Shown piece after piece: positions 26,202 to 34,643 of a stretch of DNA of 64,000 bases. The stretch lies in assembly GCF_026013525.1 (NCBI RefSeq), contig NZ_JAPDRA010000001.1, forward strand, positions 62,001-126,000. Reading direction: 5' to 3'. The notes under the pieces were generated by a model. It saw nothing but the letters and a program-made list of their open reading frames with translations, did no database searches and was not told the DNA's origin. The DNA comes from Sphingomonas canadensis. GTDB taxonomy: Bacteria; Pseudomonadota; Alphaproteobacteria; Sphingomonadales; Sphingomonadaceae. Each line of letters begins with the position of its first letter. Positions within the stretch are counted from its first letter, which is position 1. The translations under genes and the position numbers were made by a program.

Positions 26202-27524
26202 TCAACCGAACTCGACGCTCTCGAACTTCACCGGCGCGCCGATCGCGGCGTTGGCCAGTTCGCCCTCCCACATCACGCGGTTGCCGCGCACGATCGTGCC
26301 CAACGGCCGCCCGGTCAGCTCCATCCCCGTGAACGGCGACCAGCCGCAGCGCGAGGCGAGCCAGCTTTCCTCCACCGTCCAGCGCGCCTTCAGGTCCACG
26401 ATGCTGAAATCGGCGTCATAGCCCACCGCGATCCGCCCCTTGCCGGCGATGCCGAACACGCGCTGCGGCCCGGCGCTGGTCAGGTCGATCAGCCGCGCCA
26501 GCGTCAGCCGCCCCTTGGCGACATGATCGAGCATCAGCGGCAACAGCGTCTGCACGCCGGGCATGCCGCTGGGGCTCTTGGGATATTCCTGCGCCTTTTC
26601 CTCGCGCGTGTGCGGCGCGTGATCCGATCCGATCACGTCGGGCACGCCCTGCGCCAGCCAGCGCCACAGCCCGTCGCGGTGCGCGCCCGATCGGATCGGC
26701 GGGTTCATCTGGGCGAAGGTGCCGATGCGCGGATAGGCTTCCTCCGCCGCCAGCGTCAGGTGCTGGGGCGTCACCTCGCACGTCGCGATGTCCTTGTGCC
26801 GGCCCAGCAGCTCCAGCTCGGCGGGCGTGGTGACGTGGAGCACATGGATGCGCCGCCGCGCCTCCCGCGCCAGCCGCAGGATGCGCGTGGTGGCCAGCAT
26901 CGCGCTCTCGTCGTCGCGCCAGACCGGATGGGAGGAAGGATCGCCCGCGATCCGCTCGCCCAGCCGTTCCTGCATGCGGAACTCGTCCTCGGCGTGGATC
27001 GCCACGCGGCGATGGCCGGATGCCAGCACGCGCGCCAGATTGGCGTCGTCGGAAACCAGCAGGTCGCCGGTGGAGGCGCCCATGAAGATCTTCACGCCCG
27101 CCGTGCCCGGCATCCGCTCCAGCTCGGCCAGGCTCCCGGCATTGTGGTTGGTCGCACCGACATAGAAGGCATGGTCGCACCACATGCGATCCCGGGCGCG
27201 GGCCAGCTTGTCGGTCACCGCTTCGGCCGAATCGGTGTTGGGCTTGGTGTTCGGCATCTCGAACACCGCGGTCACCCCGCCCAGCACGGCGGCGCGGCTG
27301 CCGCTCTCCAGGTCTTCCTTGGCCTCCAGCCCCGGCTCGCGGAAATGCACCTGGCTGTCGATCACGCCGGGCAGCACGTCCAGCCCCGTGCAGTCGATCG
27401 TCTCGCCCGCGTCGCCCACGTCGCCGATCGCCACGATCCTGCCGCCGCTTACGCCCAGGTCCACCTCGGCCGGCCCGCCCGGAAGATGGACGCGCCCGCG
27501 CGTGAGCTTGAGTTCGATCGCCAT
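26202..27524 (-). CDS. pyrC: Dihydroorotase (amidohydrolase superfamily)
   Basis: 440 residues, a class I-type dihydroorotase-like TIM barrel. FREPG, the carboxylated-lysine region GVKIFMG, HVTTP, EVTPQHL and GSDHAPH are in order. The first metal-ligand motif reads QVH (58-60) where HxH is usual. The change occurs in a recognisable SQVHFREPG context, so it may be a subfamily feature rather than damage. Role: cyclisation of carbamoyl-aspartate in pyrimidine synthesis, if active. Divergent from ygfZ with only 44 bases between. Confidence 0.82.
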   Translation of the reverse strand: MAIELKLTRGRVHLPGGPAEVDLGVSGGRIVAIGDVGDAGETIDCTGLDVLPGVIDSQVHFREPGLEAKEDLESGSRAAVLGGVTAVFEMPNTKPNTDSAEAVTDKLARARDRMWCDHAFYVGATNHNAGSLAELERMPGTAGVKIFMGASTGDLLVSDDANLARVLASGHRRVAIHAEDEFRMQERLGERIAGDPSSHPVWRDDESAMLATTRILRLAREARRRIHVLHVTTPAELELLGRHKDIATCEVTPQHLTLAAEEAYPRIGTFAQMNPPIRSGAHRDGLWRWLAQGVPDVIGSDHAPHTREEKAQEYPKSPSGMPGVQTLLPLMLDHVAKGRLTLARLIDLTSAGPQRVFGIAGKGRIAVGYDADFSIVDLKARWTVEESWLASRCGWSPFTGMELTGRPLGTIVRGNRVMWEGELANAAIGAPVKFESVEFG

Positions 27525-27568
27525 CGCTGCCTCTTTCGCCGGAGTCGCTGGCGTCCTACCTTTCCTGC

Positions 27569-28315
27569 ATGAGCGACACCACCCCGGCGACCTGGCTTTC
27601 CGATCGCGCGCTGCTGCGTGTCAGCGGCGAGGATGTGCGCGGCTTCCTCCAGGGCCTGGTGACGCAGGACCTGGGCACGGTCGCGGCCGGGCGGCCGCAA
27701 TGGGCAGGACTGCTGACGCCGCAGGGCAAGGCGCTGTTCGATTTCCTGCTGTGGGAGGATGGCGGCGATATCCTGATCGATTGCGAGGCCACGCAGCGCG
27801 ATGCGCTCGCCCGGCGGTTGTCGATCTATCGCCTGCGCCGCCCGATCGTGATCGCGCCGGCGGAAGGCGGCGTCCATTGGGCGCGCGATGGCGGGGAGGG
27901 CGTGCCCGATCCACGGCTCGCCGCACTCGGCCGCCGCTGGCTCGGCACGGCGGGCGGAGCCCCCGCGGACGGCGCATGGCGCGCGCACCGGCTGGCGCTA
28001 GGGGTGACCGAGGGCACCGCCGAACTGGGGCAGGACGCGACGCTCTGGCTGGAATGCAACGCCGCGGAGCTGAACGGCGTCAGCTTCGCCAAGGGCTGCT
28101 ACATCGGCCAGGAAAACACCGCGCGCATGCATTATCGCGCGAAGGTCAACCGCCGCCTGATCGTCGCGCCGCTGGCCGCGGCCGGCGATCGCACGCGCGC
28201 CCTCTATCCCGATCTCGGCCTGATAGTGGAATTGCGGCGCGTTGAGGCGCTGGGCGACGCGCTGGTGCCGGATTGGCTCGCGCCTGCGCTGACGGATGGG
28301 GAGGCGCGGCCTTAG
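27569..28315 (+). CDS. ygfZ: YgfZ/CAF17-like folate-binding protein for Fe-S cluster enzymes
   Basis: 248 residues, GcvT-like fold. The hallmark KGCYIGQE is at about 174-181, and the N-terminal VSGEDVRGFLQGLVTQDL is typical. Family function is repair or maturation of certain Fe-S enzymes using tetrahydrofolate. Housekeeping gene. Followed by a long gene-free stretch. Confidence 0.9.
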   Translation: MSDTTPATWLSDRALLRVSGEDVRGFLQGLVTQDLGTVAAGRPQWAGLLTPQGKALFDFLLWEDGGDILIDCEATQRDALARRLSIYRLRRPIVIAPAEGGVHWARDGGEGVPDPRLAALGRRWLGTAGGAPADGAWRAHRLALGVTEGTAELGQDATLWLECNAAELNGVSFAKGCYIGQENTARMHYRAKVNRRLIVAPLAAAGDRTRALYPDLGLIVELRRVEALGDALVPDWLAPALTDGEARP

Positions 28316-29013
28316 CGCCTGTCCTGCTTGGGCGGCACCCGGCGATCCTCCGCCCGGCGGCACAACGGCAGCATCTCATGTGCTTCCGGGTGGGAGAGTT
28401 CCACGAACGGCGTGCAGGACCCGGAGCGCTTTCTACGGCGGGGCGCGGTTTGCCCGGCCCCGCTCACCCTGAGCTGTCGCGGCGCAGTTTATGTTTCACG
28501 CAAAGGCGCGAAGACGCGAAGATTTTAGCGAACTGAATTCACCGAGAGGGCGCGGAGGTGCGTCGCCGGCTTGCGCCGAAGGCGCCCACTCAACGGCCGC
28601 GCGTGCGCCGCCGCCGGGAATCGCGGGCCGCTGTCGCTGCAAGGCCCTCTCCGCCCCCTCTGCCCCTGCGCGAACAAGAAAACCGCTTCGCGCCTTCGCG
28701 CCTTCGCGTGATTCAAATAGCGAAAGGCCAACGCCGCCGGCGGGCGCCCACGTCCCGTCTCTACAGCGGAGCGCGTTCAAACGGATGACGAACGCCGCTT
28801 AGATTCGAGGCGCGATGCTCTACCCCTGCGGCATCGCCTGGCGGCCCGGATGGCATGCAGGGCAGAGGCCGGCCGGCGCTCCGGTTCGACGGACGGTAGT
28901 GGCGGCCCTCCACTCCGGCCATGGCGCCGCCCGGAGGCAAACCAGGCCAGCCGCGATTTCCGAAGCCGCCACACGCAACTGCCCCGCCCGAGCCGCCACG
29001 CCGCCGCCCGCGC
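28316..29013. other. Gene-free interval with a repeat element
   Basis: About 700 bases with no supportable gene; open frames on both strands lack ribosome sites and family similarity. It contains the inverted-repeat element at 28494-28717, preceded by GC-rich sequence with short hairpins. Position between ygfZ (+) and ompA (-) makes it a transcription-termination zone for both. Confidence 0.7.
28494..28717. repeat. Inverted-repeat intergenic element with AAGGCGCGAAG arms
   Basis: Left arm at 28494-28526 (core CACGCAAAGGCGCGAAG) and right arm at about 28681-28713 match in inverted orientation at roughly 26 of 33 positions. Inside is a second, looser pair rich in GAGGGCGCGGAG. The arms themselves are built of repeated GGCGCGAAG units. 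The structure suggests a non-coding mobile repeat (MITE/REP-like). No transposase is present. Confidence 0.65.
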
Positions 29014-29046
29014 AAAGAAAAAGGGAGGCCGGTCGCCCGGCCTCCC
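29014..29046 (-). terminator. Rho-independent terminator of the ompA gene
   Basis: Perfect 10-bp stem GGGAGGCCGG (29023-29032) / CCGGCCTCCC (29037-29046) with a TCGC loop. On the minus strand it is followed by a T-rich tail (complement of 29014-29022). It lies about 30 bases past the ompA stop. Confidence 0.9.
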
Positions 29047-29075
29047 CAATTCTGTCGTCCCTAAGGGACCGTGGC

Positions 29076-30209
29076 TCAGTAACCCGAACCCGGACCGTAG
29101 GAGACTTCCACGCGGCGGTTCTGCAGCTCGCGGACACCGTCGGCGGTGGCGACGCGCGGACGGCTCTCGCCGAACGCTTCGGTCGCGATCACGCCATCGG
29201 GGATGCCGCGGCCCGACAGGTAGCCCTTCACCGCGTCGGCGCGACGCTGCGAGAGACCCACGTTGTAGCTCGCCGCACCCGAACGGTCGGCGTGGCCCGC
29301 CAGCATCACCTGCGCGTTGCCGCAGCTCTGGTAGTTGCTGATGGCATTGTCGAGAATGCCAGCCGCTTCCGGCGTGATGTCCGACTTATCCCAGTCGAAG
29401 AACACGATGTACGGCCCCGGGGTGCACTGCACTTCCGGCTCCGGCGGGGGAGGCGGCGGCGGCGGCGGCGGGGGAGGCGGCGGCGGGGGAGGCGGCGGCG
29501 GCGGCGGCGGCGGCGGAGCAGCCGGCGCACCGAAGTTGAAGGTCAGGCCGCCCAGCACGGAGTGCGAACGGAACCGGCCCTCGAAGCTGCGGCCCGTGAT
29601 GTCGACGACGTTGAAGTTGTCGGCATTGAAGAACCGGTACTTGAAGGTCACGTCGATCGAGTCGCTCAGCGGAGCGCGCAGGCCGGCGAACGCCTGCCAG
29701 GCGAAAACCGTGTCCGAGTCGTCGATCGTCGAACCCAGCGTGTTGAGCTGCAGGTCGGTCGCGACGCGAGCGACACCGGCGCCACCGCCGACGAAGCCCT
29801 GCACGCCGTCATCCTCGCCGAAGTCGAGCATGCCGTTGACCATGAAGCTCAGCGCCGAGGTGCTGCCGCCGGCATAGCCGAAGGTCTGCGGCGGAGCGTT
29901 GCGCACGCCGTTGCCGGTGATCGTCGGCGTCGACAGGCTCGAGGTGTAGCTGGAGATCGCGGCTTCGCGATAGCCAACCTCGGCCTCGATGCGGAACCCG
30001 CCGAAGTCGTAGCCGATCGTGCCATCGACGTCCCAGCCGGCATCGTGCTCAAGCAGAGCGGCGTTGTCGACGGCCCCGATGTCGAAATGAATGTCCTCGA
30101 CGAGCATGGCGCCGCCCTCAACACCCACATACCACGCATCGTCGCGGGCGAGGGCGGGCGTGCTCAGCGCGGTGGACGCAAGTGCCAGTGTGACGGCAAG
30201 CTTCCGCAT
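29076..30209 (-). CDS. OmpA-family outer membrane protein
   Basis: 377 residues. Signal peptide 1-22 (ALSTPALA-RD), an 8-stranded beta-barrel domain to about residue 225, a run of 25 prolines, and a C-terminal OmpA peptidoglycan-binding domain with FDWDKSDI, AGHADRSG and SQRRADAVKGYL. It anchors the outer membrane to peptidoglycan. AAGGGGATTAAG precedes the ATG. The proline linker is encoded by an almost pure CCN tract and would span the periplasm as a stiff rod. Strong terminator downstream. Confidence 0.92.
   Translation of the reverse strand: MRKLAVTLALASTALSTPALARDDAWYVGVEGGAMLVEDIHFDIGAVDNAALLEHDAGWDVDGTIGYDFGGFRIEAEVGYREAAISSYTSSLSTPTITGNGVRNAPPQTFGYAGGSTSALSFMVNGMLDFGEDDGVQGFVGGGAGVARVATDLQLNTLGSTIDDSDTVFAWQAFAGLRAPLSDSIDVTFKYRFFNADNFNVVDITGRSFEGRFRSHSVLGGLTFNFGAPAAPPPPPPPPPPPPPPPPPPPPPPPPPEPEVQCTPGPYIVFFDWDKSDITPEAAGILDNAISNYQSCGNAQVMLAGHADRSGAASYNVGLSQRRADAVKGYLSGRGIPDGVIATEAFGESRPRVATADGVRELQNRRVEVSYGPGSGY
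29442..29516 (-). repeat. Trinucleotide repeat encoding a 25-proline linker in OmpA
   Basis: 25 consecutive proline codons, mostly CCG with interspersed CCC/CCT (read on the minus strand). Regular GGG-AGG interruptions at two spacings suggest past unit duplication. In-frame slippage would change linker length without breaking the protein. Confidence 0.9.
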
Positions 30210-30318
30210 CTTAATCCCCTTTCTAGAGTGTCACGACGGACAGCGAAAACTCCCTAGCCAAACCAAGGTTTCCGCGCAAGCGCACAAAAGCAGGGGACTG
30301 TTGCAGGAACGTCACAGG

Positions 30319-30822
30319 TCACACTTCTGCGATCAATCCATGCGCGCGCATTGCCGAAAGCAACGCCGAGATCGCCGCGCGAGCCTCCGAATCCACCGTG
30401 GCGCCACCCGAAGGATCGGCGATCGCCGCGCCACGTTCGCCGACAACCTGAACACCTTCGACGATCAGCCTGCCGTGTGCTTCGCCGATGCGCCATTCCC
30501 CTCCGGTATAGAGGGCGAAGCCGCTCTCCGCGATCCATGCGCGCATGCCTTCGCGCGGGGCCAGGAAACGCCAGCCGGAGGCCGTCCAGCCGGCGATGGC
30601 GCCCGCGTTCCCGGCCCAGGCGCCGCTGGGCGCATCGCCGACGATCCAGGCGTCGCCCGGCGCGGGATCGGCGGGCGGCGCGTTCGTTCCGGCCGCGGAA
30701 ACGCTGGCCTGAACGGCCAGGTCCAGCCGCGCCAGCGCTTCATTATGAGACATCTCCTTCTGCGCCTGGCCGGGCTGCAGCATCGGCAGCTCCATCCGGT
30801 CGGTTGCGGACTCGCTCATCAT
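30319..30822 (-). CDS. DUF2793 phage/GTA-associated protein
   Basis: 167 residues. The N-terminal LPMLQPGQAQKEMSHNEALARLD is the DUF2793 signature, followed by a compact beta domain with GDAWIVGDAPSGAWAG and a C-terminal helix. The family sits at the end of tail gene clusters in alphaproteobacterial prophages and GTA-like loci, possibly as a fibre or host-interaction protein. Its ATG overlaps the preceding tail gene's stop (30819-30822). Last gene of the packaging/tail cluster. Confidence 0.85.
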   Translation of the reverse strand: MMSESATDRMELPMLQPGQAQKEMSHNEALARLDLAVQASVSAAGTNAPPADPAPGDAWIVGDAPSGAWAGNAGAIAGWTASGWRFLAPREGMRAWIAESGFALYTGGEWRIGEAHGRLIVEGVQVVGERGAAIADPSGGATVDSEARAAISALLSAMRAHGLIAEV

Positions 30823-32990
30823 GATTCTCCCAAGGGTGGCAGCAGGATCGATGCGGGCGCGGAAACGCCGTGGGTGCCGATCTGGCGCACCGTCACCAGA
30901 CAGGGCGATTCGCGCTCGGCGTCCGTCACCGCCGCCGCTGGCACGCCGGTCTCGATCACCCGGGCTTCACCGCCTTCGGGCGCGATGGTGACGCGATAGC
31001 GCTCGCTTTCCTCGCCCAGCGGCGAATCGGCACCGTCGATCCAGCGCCAGCCCGCCCTGCTGCGCCGCACCCAGCGCAGCTCGGTTCCCTCCGTTCCGGG
31101 GCCGAAGCGCAGATGCACCGGCGATGGCGGAACCACCGAAAGGCCGGTGACCGGCGCCTCTGCCGATGCGGGCTCCGAATCGCCCGGCCCCTGCGCGGTC
31201 AGCATCGCGGTGGCGCCGATCGTGGAGAGCGACAGCGGCAGCACCGCCAACGCCTCCGCGGAGATCATCGCAAAGCCGTCGCCCGCCATCTGGGTGCCGA
31301 TCGCCGCCTCGGTCCCGCGCCGCCCGCGCCACAGTCCGCTCAGCCGCCAGCGGGCGCCGCCCAGCGGCTCCGCCGAAGCGAACTGGATCAGCTCGCCGCC
31401 GGCCATCGCCAGGTTCGCCCCGGCATGCAGCGCCGCCGCGTCCGCGTCCGCCAGCGTCATCCCGCCATGCGCCAGCGCCACCTCCAGCGCATTCGCCCGG
31501 TCCGCCAGCGCGGCGGGCGCCGGCCCCGGCGGCACCGCGATCGTCCCCAGCACGGCGGGCAGAGCGGCCGGCCCGGCCGCCTCCCAGCGCGCGCCGCCAT
31601 CGGTGCTGAGCAACAGCGCCGCGCCGCGCCATCCGGCCGCGCTGCCTGCCGCCGCCACCGCCAGTTGCGGCACCTCGGCAGGCGTCTCGCCCAGCGGCGG
31701 CAGTTCGAATGCGTGCAGCAGCGTGGTTCCCGCCACCAGGTCCGGGGCCGGAAGCGCGCGCCCGCCGCTCGCCTCGGCTGCCACGGCGGCGGGCGCGATC
31801 CGCACGCATTCCAGCTTCACCACCATCGCCTCGATCGTGCTGCGGTCGACGCGCCACACCCCGGGCTCGCCCGCGATTCGCACGCGCGCGCCGGGCGGAA
31901 CCGCCATCGCCCCCGGCCCCAGCGAGAGCGTGCGGCGCTCGCGGTCCAGCTCGGCGCGGGCCAGCATCGCCTCGGCCACCTGCCGCGCGGCTGCGGCGGT
32001 GATCGCCGCGGGCAGCTCGATCCGGGCCTCGCGGCTGCCCGCGCCGGGGCGTTCTGCGCGCTGGATTCCCGCCTGATAGTCGCGGGCGGGGTCATGATAG
32101 GCCAGCGCCAGCACGCGCGGCGCCGAATCGGCCGCGGCGATCGCGCGTTCGCCGCGCAGCATCGCGCCGCCCCCGGCATGCGCGCCCTCGTCCTCCAGCG
32201 TCACGGCGTCGCCCGCCGCGCCCGCACGCAGCGCCAGCGCGCCGCCGTCCGCGGCAAACCAGCCGCCCGCGGCCTCCGCCAGTATCTCGGCCACGGCCCG
32301 CGCGCTGCCGCTGGCGGCAAAGCCGTCGAGCGCGATCACCGCGTCTGCCCCGGCGACCGTCCCGGCCGCCGCAGCCGCCACGATCGCCCCCGCCGCCACC
32401 GGCGCGGCATCCGCCATTACCTCGAAGGTGAGCGACGGAATCCGGTTGCCGAAATCGCCCAGCTCCATGTCCTCGAACACGGCATAGGCGATGCCGCGGT
32501 GCGCGGGCGCCGTGGCGATGCCCTCCGCCGCGGCGATCAGCGGATCGGCCCCCTGGTCCTCGCCGCCCAGGTGGAGGCGGAACCCCGTGCGCGTCTTGAA
32601 ATCGCCCGCCGCGCCGCGCAGCAGCTTGCCGTCGGCCCAGATCCGCCCCACCCCCAGGATCGCCCGCCCCGAAAGCGCGACCGCGAAGCTCGCCGTATAG
32701 CTATAGCCTATGGTGGAGGGCTGGCCCTTGCCGCCGCCCTCCTTGCTGCGATGCTCGATCAGGTCGGTCGCCCAGATCACCGATCCCGCCACGCGCATCG
32801 TTCCGAACAGCTTCGGGATCGCCGTGCCGTATGAGGATGTCTGCACCGCCAACTCGGTCAGCCGCGGCCCTTCGCGCGCGGCTGGCTTGAACAGCACGCC
32901 GCGGTCGATCGCCTGCCCCGCTATCGCGCCGATCGCAGCGCCTACCGGCCCGAACAGCCCGCCTACCGCGGTCAGCACCAAAGTCGCCAT
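30819..32990 (-). CDS. Phage/GTA baseplate-type tail protein
   Basis: 723 residues from the ATG at 32990. Starts with a hydrophobic Gly/Ala-rich segment (TAVGGLFGPVGAAIGAIAGQ) and KLFGTMRVAGSVIWATDLIEH, typical of GTA/lambdoid tail hub-fibre proteins. Fibronectin-like repeats occupy the C-terminal third. It matches the C-terminal portion expected of RcGTA gp15-like proteins but lacks an obvious TIM-barrel. Followed by DUF2793 with overlapping start. The upstream NlpC gene is truncated, so this gene is probably no longer part of a working particle. Confidence 0.8.
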   Translation of the reverse strand: MATLVLTAVGGLFGPVGAAIGAIAGQAIDRGVLFKPAAREGPRLTELAVQTSSYGTAIPKLFGTMRVAGSVIWATDLIEHRSKEGGGKGQPSTIGYSYTASFAVALSGRAILGVGRIWADGKLLRGAAGDFKTRTGFRLHLGGEDQGADPLIAAAEGIATAPAHRGIAYAVFEDMELGDFGNRIPSLTFEVMADAAPVAAGAIVAAAAAGTVAGADAVIALDGFAASGSARAVAEILAEAAGGWFAADGGALALRAGAAGDAVTLEDEGAHAGGGAMLRGERAIAAADSAPRVLALAYHDPARDYQAGIQRAERPGAGSREARIELPAAITAAAARQVAEAMLARAELDRERRTLSLGPGAMAVPPGARVRIAGEPGVWRVDRSTIEAMVVKLECVRIAPAAVAAEASGGRALPAPDLVAGTTLLHAFELPPLGETPAEVPQLAVAAAGSAAGWRGAALLLSTDGGARWEAAGPAALPAVLGTIAVPPGPAPAALADRANALEVALAHGGMTLADADAAALHAGANLAMAGGELIQFASAEPLGGARWRLSGLWRGRRGTEAAIGTQMAGDGFAMISAEALAVLPLSLSTIGATAMLTAQGPGDSEPASAEAPVTGLSVVPPSPVHLRFGPGTEGTELRWVRRSRAGWRWIDGADSPLGEESERYRVTIAPEGGEARVIETGVPAAAVTDAERESPCLVTVRQIGTHGVSAPASILLPPLGES

Positions 32991-32991
32991 T

Positions 32992-33205
32992 TCAGTCCTC
33001 CCGCATTCGCCAGCGCCCGATCGCCGGCCACGGTTCGCCCGGCCGTTCCACCACGCGGCGCAGCATCGCGTCGGCGTGGATGATCCCGCCGCCCGCATCG
33101 ATCGCGAAATGAAGCTGCCCCGGCCCGGCGCGCAGCAGCAGCAGGTCCCCCGGCCGGACATCGTCGGCGCGCGCCAGCCCCGCCGCCGCGATCGCGCGCA
33201 TGTCC
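32992..33205 (-). pseudogene. NlpC/P60 tail peptidase, 3' fragment
   Basis: About 70 residues of the C-terminal half survive: DDVRPGDLLLLRAG, LHFAID (with the family's histidine) and HADAMLRRV. The N-terminal half with the catalytic cysteine is missing. Upstream of about 33205 the reading frame continues antisense into the tail-protein fragment on the other strand, so that part of the frame is an artefact of the junction. RcGTA gp14-type cell-wall peptidases normally sit directly before the baseplate gene, as here. Confidence 0.75.
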
Positions 33206-33448
33206 GGCGCGGGCGTGCGATCGGTGAGCGTATCGGACGCGGGGATCTTCACCGGATCGGCGGCGGAGACGCGGCTGAAGTCCAACGCGCTTTCGGGCGC
33301 GATCGACGATTACCGCCTGGCGTTCGAGGGCGGCGAGACGATGACCGGCCGATTCCTGGTGACGCGGCTGGAATATGCCGGGGATTTCAACGGCGAGCGC
33401 ACCTACACGCTGAGCCTGGAAAGCTCCGGCGCGGTGGTGAGCGCGTGA
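33200..33448 (+). pseudogene. Major tail protein (TP901-1/GTA gp9-like), 3' fragment
   Basis: About 80 residues match the C terminus of phage major tail proteins: VSVSDAGIFTGSAAE, FLVTRLEYAGDFNGE and TLSLESSGAV. The N-terminal half is absent; 5' of about 33203 the sequence belongs to the NlpC fragment on the other strand. Its stop overlaps the GTG of the next gene (GTGA), so the 3' operon structure is intact. Confidence 0.78.
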
Positions 33449-33759
33449 GCGGCGGGGCCAATCCCGCCCGCGGCGAGGCGAGCGTGCGGATCGCGGGCGA
33501 GACGCTGGTGCTGCGCCCCAGCTTCGCCGCACTGGTGGCGGCCGAGCAGGAGCTGGGGCCGCTGTTCGCGCTGGTGGAGCGCGCGGCGGACGGGCGGCTG
33601 GGGCTGGGCGAGATGGCCGGGCTGTTCTGGCATTGCCTGCGCGAGCGGCCCGCGGGGCTGACGCGCGAGGCGTTCGGCGAGGGGCTGGCGGCGGGCGGGC
33701 TGGCGGCCGCGACGCCGGCGCTGCGCGTGCTGCTGGGCCAGATATTGGCGGGCCGCTGA
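33445..33759 (+). CDS. GTA-family tail assembly chaperone (gp10-like)
   Basis: 104 residues, GTG start overlapping the previous stop. ASVRIAGETLVLRPSFAALVAAEQELG is the family opening; the rest is helical. RcGTA gp10-type proteins act as a tail-tube assembly chaperone. It reads in the opposite direction to terminase and portal, as part of the inverted block. Confidence 0.75.
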   Translation: MSGGANPARGEASVRIAGETLVLRPSFAALVAAEQELGPLFALVERAADGRLGLGEMAGLFWHCLRERPAGLTREAFGEGLAAGGLAAATPALRVLLGQILAGR

Positions 33760-33764
33760 GGCGC

Positions 33765-33965
33765 ATGGCCGGGGAAGATTTTGCCGGACAGGCCATGCGG
33801 CTGGCGGGCCGGGCCGGGGTGATGTTCGGATGGGCGCCGGACGCATTCTGGAACGCCACGCCGGCCGAGCTGGGCGCGCTGGCGCGCGCGCTGGGCGGGG
33901 CGGAGGCCGCACCGGTCGACGCGGGCATGATCGCGAAGCTGAAGGAGCAATTCCCCGATGGATGA
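33765..33965 (+). CDS. Phage tail assembly chaperone (TAC, rcc01693-like)
   Basis: 66 residues. GWAPDAFWNATPAEL is the recognisable family motif of the small GTA-linked chaperone. It overlaps the tape-measure start by 8 bases. In related clusters this protein is the second chaperone gene between major tail protein and tape measure. Confidence 0.75.
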   Translation: MAGEDFAGQAMRLAGRAGVMFGWAPDAFWNATPAELGALARALGGAEAAPVDAGMIAKLKEQFPDG

Positions 33966-34524
33966 GGTGATCGAGAGGCTGGTGGTGCAGGTGCGCGCCG
34001 ACACCCAGGGGCTGGCGCGCGACGTGGGCGAGATGCGCGCGATGCTGGACGCGCCGCTGGCCGCGGGCGCGGCGAGCGCGGGGCGGGCGATCGAGGGCGC
34101 GTTGCTGCGCGCGGTGCGCACCGGGCGGTTCGGGTTCGAGGAGCTGCGCGGCGTGGCGCTGAGGGTGCTCGACGATATCGCCGCGGCGGCGATCCGCACC
34201 GGCATCGGCGCGCTGCTGGGCGGGGGCGGCGGTGCCGGGGGGATTCTGGGCGGGCTGCTGGGATCGCTGCTCGGCGCGCCCGGGCGGGCGACCGGCGGGG
34301 CGGTGAGCCCCGGACGCCCCTATTGGGTGGGCGAGCGCGGGCCGGAGCTGTTCGTGCCGGCGAGCGCGGGCGGCATTGCGGCGGCGCCCGCGGGCGGCGG
34401 CGTGCGCGAGCTGCGCGTGGCGATCACGGTGAATGCGCCGGGCGGCGAGGCGCCGCGTGCGCTTGCCCAGTCGAGCCGCCAGGTGGCGCGCGCCGTGAAG
34501 GCGGCGCTGGAGCGGCTCGACTGA
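33958..34524 (+). CDS. Short tail tape-measure protein
   Basis: 188 residues, short for a tape measure and typical of GTA-like clusters. An N-terminal amphipathic helix (VQVRADTQGLARDVGEMRAM) is followed by a Gly-rich hydrophobic middle and the GERGPELFVPA motif near residues 121-131, common in tape-measure C termini. Its TGA overlaps the first bases of a palindromic element that begins AGAGTCTGTCC. Confidence 0.8.
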   Translation: MDEVIERLVVQVRADTQGLARDVGEMRAMLDAPLAAGAASAGRAIEGALLRAVRTGRFGFEELRGVALRVLDDIAAAAIRTGIGALLGGGGGAGGILGGLLGSLLGAPGRATGGAVSPGRPYWVGERGPELFVPASAGGIAAAPAGGGVRELRVAITVNAPGGEAPRALAQSSRQVARAVKAALERLD

Positions 34525-34636
34525 GAGTCTGTCCGGAAACGCGCGTTTCGATGCGGCCCCGGTCCGCTCCCCCACCCGGCCACCCATAGGTTACTATGGT
34601 ACTGGGTGGCCGGGTGGGGGAGCGGGCCGGGGCCGC
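34524..34636. repeat. Palindromic dispersed element, copy 1
   Basis: A near-perfect inverted repeat, arms 34553-34586 and 34603-34636 (33 of 34 bases pair), with core CCCCCACCCGGCCACCCA and a 16-base loop. The left boundary AGAGTCTGTCC is at 34524-34534; the matching right end seen in copy 2 (44135-44327) is missing here. Located between convergent genes, it could also stop transcription both ways. Confidence 0.8.
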
Positions 34637-34643
34637 CATGCGG

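Noticed and set aside
28815..30257. 480-codon plus-strand frame opposite ompA
   Set aside because: Antisense of ompA; its Arg/Gly-rich middle is just the reverse of the proline tract.
30870..32834. 654-codon plus-strand frame opposite the baseplate gene
   Set aside because: Antisense shadow; no recognisable domain and heavy Arg content.
33206..33285. N-terminal 26 residues of the NlpC frame
   Set aside because: Antisense of the major tail protein fragment; an artefact of the head-to-head junction.
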